Below are positions 52,900 to 63,752 of a DNA stretch of 64,000 nucleotides, one piece after another (the first letter of the stretch is position 1; each line of letters opens with the position of its first letter). The stretch is from assembly GCF_023370075.1 (NCBI RefSeq), contig NZ_CP097151.1, positions 434,001 to 498,000 of the forward strand, given 5' to 3'. The DNA is from Deinococcus sp. QL22 (GTDB lineage: Bacteria > Deinococcota > Deinococci > Deinococcales > Deinococcaceae). Both the position numbers and the translations under genes were made by a program. The notes under the pieces are model-generated. The model saw nothing but the letters and a program-made list of their open reading frames with translations. It searched no databases and was not told the origin of the DNA.

Positions 52900-53883
52900 T
52901 CAGGTGGCCGGCGTCCGGTGAAAGGTGGCCATGTCTTCGGCCACTGCCTGCCGAACCGCCGTATAGACCAGCCCCAGGTCCCGCTCCGCCTTATCACTGC
53001 CGAACCGGAAGCCAGCCGCCAGATGGTTCATGCTGCTGCGGGACACGTCCCAGAGCGGGGAAGTGCGGGTCAGCCCGGCAAAAGTGCCCAGCACCACGCC
53101 GCTGACCTGCGCCAGCACGTCCGGCAGCACCAGCACTGGGCGCGGCACACCGGACAAGGTCGACACCAGCGCCACGAACTCTCCGTTGGTCAGGTATTCC
53201 CGGCCGATCAGATACCGCTCTCCCTCGTTGCCCTTCGTCTCCGCCGCCCGCACGATGGCTTCGGCGACATCGTCGACGGCAACCCAGGTGAAGCCGCGAG
53301 ACTCGAAGGCCCGCACCGGTTGTTGGCGGCGCACCAGACGCCGAATCCACTGGCCCGTGGCATTGGGGTCACCGGCTCCCACAACGGCCCCGGGATACAC
53401 CACCACCACCGGGAGGCCTTGCTGGGCCAACTGCCACACCACCTGGTCTCCGGCATGTTTGGTGCGCCAGTACGCGGTGGGGTGCGGGCCCACCCGGCTG
53501 CCCTCCTGCAGGGGCTGATCCGGAGACGCGCCATAACTCACGCCTGAGCTGACGTGAACGACCTTGCGTACCCCCGCGCCGAGGGCCGCCTGCATGACGT
53601 GGCGGTTGCCTTCCACATTGACCCGCTCGTACACCCGCTCATCGTGCTCGTGGAGCGAGTAATGGTTGGCCAGATGCAGCAGCCACTCGGTGCCGCGCAG
53701 CGCGTCCTGCAGGCCCTCGGGGCGGGTGACGTCACCGGGCACCAGCTTGACACCAAGGGCCTGCAGATGAAAGGCCCGCTCTGGACGGCGAACGAGCGCC
53801 GTGACCGTGTGACCCCGCTGCAGCAGCTTGGGAACGAGGCGACGGCCAATGAATCCGCTGGCTCCAGTCACAAAGACACGCAT
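52900..53883 (-). CDS. NAD-dependent epimerase/dehydratase-family protein
   Basis: A 327-residue extended SDR. The ATG at 53883 gives MRVFVTGASGFIGRRLVPKLL with the TGASGFIG cofactor motif. The catalytic region is HVSSGVSYG followed by AYWRTKHAGDQVV, where YWRTK matches YxxxK. Substrate unknown: related proteins reduce aldehydes or epimerise sugars. The last third has the usual substrate-binding features (YLIGREYLTNGEF). It reads towards the SOS cassette, its start 1.1 kb from the lexA start, and is probably unrelated to it. Confidence 0.9.
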   Translation of the reverse strand: MRVFVTGASGFIGRRLVPKLLQRGHTVTALVRRPERAFHLQALGVKLVPGDVTRPEGLQDALRGTEWLLHLANHYSLHEHDERVYERVNVEGNRHVMQAALGAGVRKVVHVSSGVSYGASPDQPLQEGSRVGPHPTAYWRTKHAGDQVVWQLAQQGLPVVVVYPGAVVGAGDPNATGQWIRRLVRRQQPVRAFESRGFTWVAVDDVAEAIVRAAETKGNEGERYLIGREYLTNGEFVALVSTLSGVPRPVLVLPDVLAQVSGVVLGTFAGLTRTSPLWDVSRSSMNHLAAGFRFGSDKAERDLGLVYTAVRQAVAEDMATFHRTPAT

Positions 53884-54391
53884 GTCCCAGTGTAAACAGT
53901 TCACGGCGGTGCGAAATCAGGCTGTTATGGGGCGTGGAGAGACCTGAGAACCGTCTGTGTGTGCCAGTACGCCTTTCGGCAGTGAGGCACGGCCCAGATC
54001 CACGGGTGTGCCATCTGGAAAGTTCCACGCGGGCCACCTGACCCCGCCGCGTGCAGGGCGCGTTGCAGGCGCTGGCAGTGGGTCTCCTGGAACCCGCTGA
54101 ATCCGCACACCCGGCCGCTCCTGTCCCCGCCACCTCTGGTCCCTGCCCGCACGTTCTGGATCAGAGCCTCTCCGGACTCCCCGGAGGCGATACTCTGGTC
54201 GAAGTCCGGCGCGGCTTGGCCCAGCGCGCCGAGGTTCACGACCTGCGCTGGCGGGTCGACAGCCTGCCGATCCGGTCTGAGCGAAAAGCCCTGGCGGCCG
54301 ATGAAGCACACCCTCCGGCCCCTACCGGACGTGCGCCCGCTTCTCGCTTCTACATCCCCTTTTTCCTGCCTGACCTCCAGAGGAGACCTCC
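53884..54391. other. 508-bp stretch without a convincing gene
   Basis: Overlapping open frames on both strands are GC-driven. A plus frame around 54180-54290 (LPGGDTLVEVRRGLAQRAEVHDLRWRVDSLPIR, as the DLRWRVDSLP core) looks peptide-like but matches no family I know. It might be a decayed gene. Confidence 0.3.
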
Positions 54392-54877
54392 ATGAACTTA
54401 GACACCCTAAAAGCCCAGCACCTCAGCGCCCGCAAGCAAAAAGACGCGGCCCACACCGCCGTACTGGGCCGCGTGATCGGAGACGTGGAAACGCTGGCCA
54501 AGAACAAGCCCGGCACCGACCCAGCCGTACTGATTGCGGGCGTGCTGACGGATCAACTGACTGCCCTGGTTCGGGAGCGCGAGCAGTTGGCCGGGCTGGG
54601 CCGCGACACCGCCTCCATTGATCTGGAACTGCCTGTGTTGCAGCAGTTGCACGCACAGGCCACCGAAGCCCAGCGTCAGGCACAGGCCGACCTGAGTGCG
54701 CGGCAGCTTTCCCCGGAGGCGTTGGAAACAGCCATTCGAATCGCCGTGACGCAGGGGGCCGGGAGTATCGGCGCGGTCATGCAGTTCCTCAAAACGCAGC
54801 ATGAGGGAGCCTACGACGGCAAGCTCGCCAGCGACACGACCCGGCGCGTGCTGGCGGAAGCGAACGCCGCTGAATAA
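54392..54877 (+). CDS. yqeY: GatB/YqeY-domain protein
   Basis: A 161-residue protein with AGAGGAG before the ATG. It is helical and matches YqeY/GatB-tail proteins: ARKQKDAAHTAVLGRVIGDVE, LVREREQLAGLGR, ELPVLQQLHAQ and AIRIAVTQGAGSIGAVMQFLK, then a D-G-K (YDGKLASD) near the end. The domain occurs alone or fused to tRNA amidotransferase subunit GatB and is thought to help tRNA handling; the exact function is not established. The canonical S-x-KDMGxVM motif is partly changed (GSIGAVM), which is worth noting. Confidence 0.85.
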   Translation: MNLDTLKAQHLSARKQKDAAHTAVLGRVIGDVETLAKNKPGTDPAVLIAGVLTDQLTALVREREQLAGLGRDTASIDLELPVLQQLHAQATEAQRQAQADLSARQLSPEALETAIRIAVTQGAGSIGAVMQFLKTQHEGAYDGKLASDTTRRVLAEANAAE

Positions 54878-54964
54878 GGCTCAACAAGGACAGCAAGGGC
54901 TTTGGGTCACTGGCAAGAGCTTGACCCACCTCCCCTGCCCCTCCACCTGACCCTGGCCAGACGC

Positions 54965-55360
54965 TGTGAGCTTCAGCGCAGGCGGGCCGATTCCATCCCA
55001 ACACAGGTGATCAGGCCCGCTTCTGGTGTGACTTCGGCGTCAATGCTGTTGGTCAGGGCAAAGGAGCCGGCTTGTTTGGATGTGACCGACACTCGCCAGG
55101 AGAAACCAACGGCCATCCCGCTTTTCCCAGGCCTGCACAGCGTACCCCTGCTTTTGCAGTGCGGTGCGCCACAGTGCACGCACCTGAGCATGGTTGATCA
55201 GAGAAGGCAGAACAGCGCGCCAACGGCCGGCTGCCGGGCCGCGACTTCATCAGATCCGGAAACATCCATTGCCGGGCCAAAGGGGCAACCCAGGGTTCAC
55301 AGTCTTGGCCCCGCTCCACCGTGAATTGAGTGTGCAGGGCCTGCTGATCAGCAGACAACG
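54965..55360 (-). pseudogene. Frameshifted hypothetical gene
   Basis: Three minus-strand frames join into one plausible protein: ADQQALHTQFTVERGQDCEPWV then ALWRTALQKQGYAVQAWEKRDGRWFLLASV and finally TSKQAGSFALTNSIDAEVTPEAGLI. The joins are at about 55200 and 55075. I recognise no family. The composition is protein-like, so I read it as a gene broken by two or more frameshifts, beside an IS remnant. Confidence 0.35.
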
Positions 55361-55399
55361 TTCTCGCTGCCGTGAGTCCCTACACCAGCGTAACCAACA

Positions 55400-55658
55400 C
55401 CAGACCAAAGCTGAAGGATGGGTTCATAGCTCTTCTTCAAGCCTGCACGAACCCGTGCTCGTTCACCGCGCGCCAGACCCCATGCCAGACACCATCTACC
55501 GCCGTACAGACCTCATCCAGGAACCACTGGGAACAAGGCACTGGACTTGATGCACCATTCGCAAAGGGTCTCGTGGCTGACCTCAAAGCTGCACTTGTGG
55601 GGTTTACTTTCGATCACCTACGGTCACCATCCCGCGACCGAGTAAAGGCAACACAACC
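55400..55658 (-). mobile_element. IS6-family remnant (copy D, N-terminal half)
   Basis: A perfect terminal repeat GGTTGTGTTGCCT starts at 55658 (reverse strand). Inward are transposase pieces: FEVSHETLCEWCIKS, LFP, LDEVCTAVDGV and RAVNEHGFVQA, after which the sequence no longer resembles the element near 55420. The C-terminal half and the far end are lost. Confidence 0.7.
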
Positions 55659-55669
55659 GCCGGAATAGA

Positions 55670-56707
55670 TCAGACGTTCACTGGAAGTTTGGTGCGGGCG
55701 CTTTCATATCCGCCCAGAACCAGGCGAACGCTCTCGCGGCCATCTTCACCGCTGCATACGACGGGCAGGCCCTGGGTAATCGACGCCAGGAAGTGCTGGA
55801 TGCTCCGGACGTGTCCATTGGCCGGCGTCGCAAAGTCGTACCACGTCTCGTCGCCCTTGTCCCAGGTGCCGAAGCCGTATTCGCGCGTCAGCAGCCGCAG
55901 CCGAGGCGGCCCCAGCCGGTTGCTGCATTCCAGCGACCCGAGCGTGCCGTACACGGCGAAACTCTCCTCCCAGCCGGTCGCACTCCAACTGTTTTCCACA
56001 CTGCCCTGAGCGCCGCTTTCAAATTCCAGGCTCGCCAGACTCACGTCTTCTACTTCTATGTCGAACTTGAGAGTACTGACCCGGGCGAAAATACTGCTCA
56101 CATCGCCGCCAAAGTGCCGGGCCAGGTCCATCATGTGACAGCCGTTGTCGAGCAGGGTTCCGCCGCCGCTGGCCGATTTGCTGCCGAACACGCCACGCAC
56201 CGCGGCCGCGCCGCCCCAGTCGTGCGCCTGCCGCAGGCGCATAAAAGTCACCTGCCCAATGCGCCCCTCATCGATCAGGCGTTTGGCCGTCTCGACCTGT
56301 GGGCTGGAGCGCAGGTGATGTCCAGTTTGCAGCACTGCCCCGCTCAGCCGCGCCGCCTCAATCATCTCGCCGCAGGCGGTCAGGTCAAGGGACAACGGTT
56401 TTTCGCACAGCACATGAATGCCCCGGCGCAGGCACTCTATAGCGGCGGGCGCATGAAAGGCGTTCGGTGAGCAGATACTGACCGCTTGCAGCGATTCGCG
56501 GTCGAGCATGTCCCCCAAGCTGGCGTAGCCCCGAGCCTGCCACTCCTGTTCACGCTGCTTGCGGGTGCTCTCGCTGACATCCGCAAATGCGGCTACGGTG
56601 GCCCCGCCCAGCCTGTACCCCTCAAAATGGCGCTGAGAGATGCCGCCTGCACCGATGATGCCCACATTCAGCGGCTGGCTCAGGGGCTGGCTGGTGGGCT
56701 GACTCAC
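55670..56707 (-). CDS. Gfo/Idh/MocA-family oxidoreductase
   Basis: A 345-residue NAD(P)-dependent oxidoreductase. The GTG at 56707 overlaps the ThuA stop (GTGA), so it is coupled to it. The Rossmann motif is [15 protein letters not shown], with the catalytic EKPLSLDL and the substrate-side [21 protein letters not shown]. The family oxidises or reduces sugars and inositols. With ThuA it forms a two-gene operon of the kind used for modified disaccharides such as keto-trehalose (known for ThuAB). Substrate here unproven. Confidence 0.92.
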   Translation of the reverse strand: MSQPTSQPLSQPLNVGIIGAGGISQRHFEGYRLGGATVAAFADVSESTRKQREQEWQARGYASLGDMLDRESLQAVSICSPNAFHAPAAIECLRRGIHVLCEKPLSLDLTACGEMIEAARLSGAVLQTGHHLRSSPQVETAKRLIDEGRIGQVTFMRLRQAHDWGGAAAVRGVFGSKSASGGGTLLDNGCHMMDLARHFGGDVSSIFARVSTLKFDIEVEDVSLASLEFESGAQGSVENSWSATGWEESFAVYGTLGSLECSNRLGPPRLRLLTREYGFGTWDKGDETWYDFATPANGHVRSIQHFLASITQGLPVVCSGEDGRESVRLVLGGYESARTKLPVNV

Positions 56708-57450
56708 GAACGGCGCTCCGGCAAAGCTTCCAGCGGCTGGCGGTTGCCGAAAGACCGGGGCGCGCCCAAAGTCGGGGCGGCCCAGCGTGCGGCGTTGGCA
56801 ATAATTCTCTGAATGCCCTCGTGGTGGTAGGTCGGGTAGGTTTCGTGGCCAGGACGGAAATAAAAGATTTTGCCGCTGCCCCGGGTATACGTACACCCGC
56901 TGCGGAACACCTCGCCGCCGCTGAACCAGCTGACGAAAATCAGTTCGTCAGGCGCGGGAATATCAAAATGCTCGCCGTACATTTCTTCCGCCTCAAGTTC
57001 CAGGTACTCACCGACCCCCGCGCTGATCGGGTGGCCGGGCTGCACGACCCACAGCCGCTCGCGGTCATTGGCCTCGCGCCATTTCAGGTCGCAACTGGTG
57101 CCCATCAGGCGTTTAAACACTTTGCTGAAGTGGCCCGAATGAAGCACGATCAGGCCCATGCCGTCCAGCACCCGCTCCACCACCCGGTTCACAATTTCGT
57201 CGGACACCTCGTCATGGGCTTTGTGCCCCCACCACAGCAGTACGTCCGTGTTGTCCAACACTTCAGTGCTCAGCCCATGCTCAGGCTCATCCAGAGTCGC
57301 CAGTTGCAGCTCTGTCAGGCCCTGGTTCCGCAGGCCAGCGGCAATGGCCTGATGGATTCCGTCCGGATAGACAGCGCGCACCTTGGGATTTTCTAGTTCG
57401 TGGCGAAATTCATTCCAGATGGTCAGACGAGGCGCGCTTGGCTGGGTCAT
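56704..57450 (-). CDS. ThuA-domain protein
   Basis: A 248-residue ThuA-like protein with GGAG before the ATG at 57450. It has the glutamine-amidotransferase-like fold without the catalytic triad of amidotransferases: [58 protein letters not shown] (key PxHPI and EEMYG). ThuA acts with an oxidoreductase in the catabolism of trehalose or sucrose derivatives in rhizobia. It is first in the operon with the Gfo/Idh/MocA gene and has a 37-bp palindrome upstream. Confidence 0.9.
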   Translation of the reverse strand: MTQPSAPRLTIWNEFRHELENPKVRAVYPDGIHQAIAAGLRNQGLTELQLATLDEPEHGLSTEVLDNTDVLLWWGHKAHDEVSDEIVNRVVERVLDGMGLIVLHSGHFSKVFKRLMGTSCDLKWREANDRERLWVVQPGHPISAGVGEYLELEAEEMYGEHFDIPAPDELIFVSWFSGGEVFRSGCTYTRGSGKIFYFRPGHETYPTYHHEGIQRIIANAARWAAPTLGAPRSFGNRQPLEALPERRS

Positions 57451-57521
57451 GTTTCTCCATAACAACAGGGTGAGCTGCAAAAAATCGGTGCAGAGGAGAG
57501 CGTGGGGGAGGAACCTCTTCC

Positions 57522-57558
57522 GGTACTCTATCGATCAATCCTATATCGATATAGTACC
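57522..57558. promoter_or_regulatory. 37-bp palindrome upstream of thuA-like gene (operator candidate)
   Basis: GGTACTCTATCGAT and ATCGATATAGTACC, 14-bp arms matching in 13 positions, separated by 9 bases. It lies 71 bp upstream of the ThuA-like start, between that operon and the stop of the aldo-keto reductase gene, which is transcribed leftwards from the far side. A LacI gene 3.5 kb away is one candidate binder. Confidence 0.65.
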
Positions 57559-57618
57559 GGGGCGAGGGCTGGGAAGAGTGAGTTTGGATCTGCAGCTCTA
57601 AAGGGCTGTCTCCGGTTC

Positions 57619-58428
57619 TTAATCCCAGTCGGGGGCTGCTGTGGCGGGACTGGCAATGCGCTCTGCGCCGCCCCGGTCTAGCGCAGCGATGCGGGCCATG
57701 TCCTCTTCGGTCAGGGTCAGGTTCTGGGCCTCGAGATTGCTTCCGAGATTCGCCCGCTTCGTGGAAGACGGAATCACCGAAAAGCCCTGCTGCATCGCCC
57801 AGGCCAGGGCCACCTGTGCGGGGGTGGCTCCGTGGATGTGGGCGATGTCTTGCAGTACCTCGTCGCCCATGACCTTCCCGACCGCCAACGTCATGTAGGA
57901 CGTCAGGTGAAGTCCTTCCTTGTGGGCAAACTCGACCAACTTGCGGTTTTGCAGGTAAGGGTGAATTTCGACCTGGTTGGTCGCAATGGGAGTGTCGCCC
58001 AGAATTTCGCGGGCCTCACGAAGTCCGGCAATGTTGAAGTTCGATACGCCTATCTGCTTGGTCAGCCCCCGCGACTGGGCTTCTTTCAGGGCGCTGAGAT
58101 ACTCCTCAGGCTTTACCTCGCCGTTCGGGACGGGCCAATGAATCAACGTCAGATCAACCTGATCGACCCGCAGCCTGTCCACGCTCTCCTGAAGGCTGGA
58201 GAGCAGCGCCTCACGGCGGAAATGTGCGGGTTTGATCTTGGTCGTGAGAAAAACCTCGGCTCTGGGCAGCCCGGACTCCTGCAAGACATCGCCGATCTCT
58301 GCTTCGTTCTCGTACCCCTGCGCGGTGTCGATGGCGCGGTAGCCCAGTTCCAGACTTATGCGGACAACGTCGCGGACGACGTCACCCTTGAGACGGAAGG
58401 TGCCCAAACCAAATCGTGGAACGGTCAT
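57619..58428 (-). CDS. Aldo/keto reductase
   Basis: A 269-residue AKR from the ATG at 58428. The TIM-barrel motifs are all visible: FGLGTFRLKGD, YRAIDTAQGYENEAEIGDVL (catalytic Asp and Tyr), VFLTTKIKPAHF (Lys), LTLIHWPVPNGE (His), and the NADPH-binding VIPSSTKRANLGSNLEA. It reduces aldehydes or ketones with NADPH; the substrate is unknown. The same strand carries the ThuA operon downstream, but the spacing of 168 bp with the palindrome between suggests separate control. Confidence 0.93.
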   Translation of the reverse strand: MTVPRFGLGTFRLKGDVVRDVVRISLELGYRAIDTAQGYENEAEIGDVLQESGLPRAEVFLTTKIKPAHFRREALLSSLQESVDRLRVDQVDLTLIHWPVPNGEVKPEEYLSALKEAQSRGLTKQIGVSNFNIAGLREAREILGDTPIATNQVEIHPYLQNRKLVEFAHKEGLHLTSYMTLAVGKVMGDEVLQDIAHIHGATPAQVALAWAMQQGFSVIPSSTKRANLGSNLEAQNLTLTEEDMARIAALDRGGAERIASPATAAPDWD

Positions 58429-58854
58429 ATCAAGATCCTCCTGTGGTTGCCGCACTGCAGAGTAGCGCCGCCGGCAGCCGGGCACCAGCCGGGCCTCAGC
58501 GCCGAAGCGGGTGCTTTCACTGAGCCGCAGACCACCGTAGGAAGAGTGTGAAGTTCACGCACTACAGCAGCCCCAGTCACCGACCAGGAACCACCGACCA
58601 AGCCAACTGGGGGAGGCACTCTGGGCTGTCAGTCACTGCTTCCAGAGGCCCTTGGCCGATTCTCCCGACTGCCGTTTGACGGTGCGCACTGGGTGCTCAA
58701 AGGAACCTCATCTTGCTTTCCCCGAGGCGGAATCCGGGATGCAATGAGGGGAATTCGGGCCGGGAGGGCGCAGAGAAGGGAACGTGTCCTGGCTTCGGCC
58801 AAAGCCGACCTAGGCGGACGGTCGTGCGGCTTTCGTGTGCGGTGTCAATGCTGT
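58429..58854. other. Intergenic stretch without a recognised gene
   Basis: Nothing recognisable in about 425 bp between two genes read in the same (minus) direction. It should contain the promoter of the aldo/keto reductase gene near 58440-58500. Confidence 0.3.
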
Positions 58855-59355
58855 TCAGGAGCGGGCAGTGTGTTCACCGGGACGCTCCACTGCCAGAGAA
58901 TCTGGGGTCAAGTGCGCTGCACGCACCTTCGCCATCTCCTGCGCCCAAGCCGCCGGAAGCTGCGGCTCAGGAGGGGGGCTGGCCGGACGGTACGCCTCAC
59001 CGACGGGACGGTAGCGGTGACTCCACTCGCTGATCGCCATCAGCACCGGCAGCAAGGCAATGCCCTTCTCGGTCAAGCTGTAGACCACTTTTTGCTGATG
59101 ACTGGGGTCTTCCGATTTCCGGATGATGCCCTCGGCCAGCAGCATTTTCAACCGGTCGGCCAGAATGTTGGAGGAAATATGCTCGTCCGAGGCCAGCATT
59201 TCGCGGTAATGACGCTTGCCGCTGAACATCAGGTCGCGGACGATCAACAGCGTCCAGCGATCCCCAAAAATGTCCAATCCGAGACTGACTGGACAGCCGG
59301 ATCTCACAGCCTCTGATTCACGTGGATGGTTCAATGCGGCTTTCACTGGTTGCAT
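58855..59355 (-). CDS. HxlR-family transcriptional regulator
   Basis: A 166-residue protein; the ATG at 59355 is preferred because longer starts run through the operator. The HxlR pattern is complete: SGCPVSLGLDIFGDRWTLLIVRDLMF, reduced here to CPVSLGLDIFGDRWTLLI, SSNILADRLKMLLAEGII and YSLTEKGIALLPVL. The conserved Cys near the N-terminus may sense electrophiles. It is divergent from an SDR gene, the usual target arrangement. Confidence 0.92.
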   Translation of the reverse strand: MQPVKAALNHPRESEAVRSGCPVSLGLDIFGDRWTLLIVRDLMFSGKRHYREMLASDEHISSNILADRLKMLLAEGIIRKSEDPSHQQKVVYSLTEKGIALLPVLMAISEWSHRYRPVGEAYRPASPPPEPQLPAAWAQEMAKVRAAHLTPDSLAVERPGEHTARS

Positions 59356-59384
59356 TATCGTACCAGTTCGGTTAACGTGCAACT

Positions 59385-59401
59385 GGTTGCAAAATGCAAC
59401 C
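59385..59401. promoter_or_regulatory. 17-bp palindrome between HxlR and SDR genes
   Basis: GGTTGCA-AAA-TGCAACC, perfect 7-bp arms. A half-site GGTTGCA recurs at 59348-59354, over the HxlR start codon. Likely the HxlR operator. Confidence 0.7.
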
Positions 59402-59445
59402 GCTTTGAGCAGACGGCGTGTCGTCTGTTCCCAGGAGGATTCACC

Positions 59446-60255
59446 ATGCACACCTTACAAACCAATTCAGCACTCCTCGCGTCTCTGCCCACTGACCGCC
59501 GTCTCACGGGCAAAACTGCCCTGGTCACTGGTTCCACCAGCGGTATCGGCGAGGCCATTGCCCTGGTTCTGGCGGCTTCAGGGGCAGCAGTGGTCGTCAG
59601 TGGACGCGACACTGCCCGCGCCCAGCAGGTGGTGGACACCATCGTTCAGGCTGGTGGGCAGGCATTCGCGGTGGCCGCCGATCTGGTGGGTTCGCCGGAC
59701 AGTATCCGCACCTTTGCGCAGAAAGCCACGGCGGCCCTTGGCGGCCAGGTCGATATCGTGGTCAACAATGCTGGCGTCTATCCAGTTACGGCCACCGAGG
59801 ATCTGCCCGACGCCGATCTGGAGGCGATGCTCAACATCAACATCCGTGCCCCGCACGTGCTGGTCGGTGCTCTTGCGCCGGGAATGGTCGAACGCGGCAC
59901 GGGTCACATCGTCAATATCGGCTCGTGGATGGGCCGGATCGGCACGTCCAGCGGCGCCATGTACACCGCCTCGAAAGCCGCCATCGAACAGCTGACCCGC
60001 AACTGGGCGGCGGAATACGGCCCGCGTGGCGTCCGCGTGAATACGGTCGCTCCTGGCGCCACCCTGACGCCCGGCAACGCCGCCTACAGCTCGGCCCTGG
60101 ACGCGATGACCGCTGGAACCGTGGCCGGTCGCCCGGTTCGCCCGGTTGACATTGCCTATGCGGTACGCTTTCTGGTCTCCGATGAGGCCGCCTTCGTGCA
60201 CGGCAGCATCATTGATGTCGATGGCGGCATGGACAGCACCCGCCTGAAGTTCTAG
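59446..60255 (+). CDS. Short-chain dehydrogenase/reductase
   Basis: A 269-residue classical SDR with AGGAGG before the ATG. Cofactor motif TGSTSGIGEA, NNAGVYP and catalytic YTASK (Ser in NIGSWMG). SGRDTARA after beta-2 suggests NADP(H). DVDGGMDSTR near the end is the normal C-terminal motif. The substrate is unknown. It is probably induced through the divergent HxlR regulator. Confidence 0.93.
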   Translation: MHTLQTNSALLASLPTDRRLTGKTALVTGSTSGIGEAIALVLAASGAAVVVSGRDTARAQQVVDTIVQAGGQAFAVAADLVGSPDSIRTFAQKATAALGGQVDIVVNNAGVYPVTATEDLPDADLEAMLNINIRAPHVLVGALAPGMVERGTGHIVNIGSWMGRIGTSSGAMYTASKAAIEQLTRNWAAEYGPRGVRVNTVAPGATLTPGNAAYSSALDAMTAGTVAGRPVRPVDIAYAVRFLVSDEAAFVHGSIIDVDGGMDSTRLKF

Positions 60256-60283
60256 GGAGGGCGCACTGGCAATGGCGAGGTTC

Positions 60284-61030
60284 TTAACCCAACGGAGTGA
60301 GCTTGCCTCGATCTTGCCTATTTGCAGTTACGCCACGGCGTGAACGCTGATGGAATTCTAGCGGGGTTTTATCACTCAGAGTCGAATGCCGCCGCTGGCG
60401 GTTATAGAAGACCTCCAGATGCTCGAAACCCTGGCTGCGTCCCTCCTGGCGCGTGTGAAACACCTCGCCTAACGGCAACTCCCGTTTCAAGGTCGAAAAA
60501 AACGATTCCACCACCGCGTTGTCACAGCAGTCTCCTTTCTTCCCCATGCTGGGCACGGCACCACCCACCTGGACGCAGGCCACTCGTGTATGGCGACCCG
60601 CGATCCGAATGATGAATGACTCCTGGGGGTGGATTCCCTCCCGCAAAGGCCATCTGTTGAAGTACCCACTTCTTGTGACGTCCAACACGCGGTACATCAC
60701 CTCCAGGCGGAACTTCTGTCGGTGCGCTTGGGTACAACGGAAAGCGCATCGATGTTCCTTTCGCCAAGCAGCGGGCAGGCGTGCTCGTGCGGAGGAGCGG
60801 CGTTCTCATGGGCGTATCGAGCTCAACGGACGCCCACGGCTCCCTGAGCACGTTCCGCTCCTGGCGGGCGATGTCCAATTCGCGCTGGAGGCGGAGGCGT
60901 TTAATCTCCAATGACTCCGGGGGCAGGCCTGCTTTTTCATGACCAGGAAATGCTGCCGCGCCTTGGGCACCCAGCTCGCGGGCCCAGCGGTACAACACCT
61001 AAGCGCTGATCCCCAAGATCTCGGCGCCTG
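60284..61030 (-). mobile_element. IS3-family remnant
   Basis: On the minus strand the remains of OrfA come first (VLYRWARELGAQGAAAFPGHEK, KRLRLQRELDIARQERNVL), then, after deletions and frameshifts, parts of OrfB: HSDRGSPYTSG, SMGKKGDCCDNAVVESFFSTLKRELP (core CCDNAVVESFF) and VFYNRQRRHSTL. The start of OrfA and most of OrfB are missing. It abuts the LacI stop codon at 61035. Confidence 0.8.
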
Positions 61031-61034
61031 AAGG

Positions 61035-62081
61035 TCAAGCCCATTCCAGCGCACCTACACTCCGTCCCTCCACCCATTCGCAGGGCAGGCTGACGGATGC
61101 GGGCGGCTGTCCAGCCAACAAAGCAGTTAACAGGCTCACCGACGCACGGCCCATAGCGAGCCGGGGAATCCGGAAGTGTGCCCACTCTGCCGGCAACTCG
61201 CCCGAATAGATCGGATCGCCCAACACAGCAAAGCTGTACTGCGCTGGCCAGTGGTGACCCTGCGCCGCTGCGGCTTCGATCCATGCTTTGGCAAGCCGCT
61301 CGTTTTCCATCAGCAGGCCAGTCACGCCTGCAGCCAACTGCTGGGCCACAAAGGAGCTATTGATTTCGGCAGGCCGCGCCACCTCGCCCCCCGTTCCCGA
61401 AGCCTCCAGCCCTTCCCGGTAACCTTGCTCCCGGTCGAGGGCCGATTCGTGCCCCACCGGTGCGCCCAGATACAGCGTGCGGCGGTGGCCCCTGGCGACC
61501 AGGTCGGCCAATACCTGCCCCGTGGCCGCCGCGTAATCGGCGGTAACGTAGCTCAGCTGCGCGCCCGGCACATTTCGGCGGCCGATAAAGACCACTGGGT
61601 GCCCTTCGCCCAGCAGCCGGAGCAGGTCGTCTCGCCGGGCGCTGTCCAACTGACCCAGCATCACGGTGCCGTCGGCCAGGCGCAGGCGGCTGGTGCCTCC
61701 CCGGTAGAGCGGGCGGGGGCCGCCAGACGCGGCTGGCCGGGTGTGCAGCAGCAGGTCGTAATCCTGTTCAGCCGCCGTTTCCTCGATGCCCTGCAAAAAG
61801 GGTGTAAAAAAATCGCGGGTGCTGGACGGAAAGACCGGTTCATAGGTAAACACGCCCAGAATGCGGTTGTGCCCCCCGGCCAGGCGGCGGGCGGCCACGT
61901 TGGGCACGTAACCGAGATCGGCCATGACCTGCAAGACGCGCTGCCGGGTAGAGTCGGGAATCCGCACCTGCCCGCCGCCCCCATTGAGCACCTGCGACAC
62001 AGCCGCTTGAGAGACCCCTGCTCGCTCGGCGACCTCGCGCTGGGTGGGACGTTTGCGGCGGGCCGGAGTCACGGAAGCCAT
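61035..62081 (-). CDS. LacI-family transcriptional regulator
   Basis: A 348-residue protein. The N-terminal helix-turn-helix (TQREVAERAGVSQAAVSQVLNG) and hinge (VPNVAARRLAGGHN) are standard. The periplasmic-binding-like domain follows (ILGVFTYEPVF, GLLMENERLAKAWIEAAAAQG). It should sense a sugar and repress the adjacent genes. It is downstream of the FAD oxidoreductase gene on the same strand with 62 bp between; its stop is flush with an IS3 remnant. The usual conserved C-terminal segment is short but present. Confidence 0.92.
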   Translation of the reverse strand: MASVTPARRKRPTQREVAERAGVSQAAVSQVLNGGGGQVRIPDSTRQRVLQVMADLGYVPNVAARRLAGGHNRILGVFTYEPVFPSSTRDFFTPFLQGIEETAAEQDYDLLLHTRPAASGGPRPLYRGGTSRLRLADGTVMLGQLDSARRDDLLRLLGEGHPVVFIGRRNVPGAQLSYVTADYAAATGQVLADLVARGHRRTLYLGAPVGHESALDREQGYREGLEASGTGGEVARPAEINSSFVAQQLAAGVTGLLMENERLAKAWIEAAAAQGHHWPAQYSFAVLGDPIYSGELPAEWAHFRIPRLAMGRASVSLLTALLAGQPPASVSLPCEWVEGRSVGALEWA

Positions 62082-62143
62082 TCTAGAGAAGAAAGGCGTC
62101 CACAGAGGCCTGTGCCCCGTGCCGTCCCCTGTGCACCATGGCC

Positions 62144-63751
<1,608 letters not shown>

Positions 63752-63752
63752 A

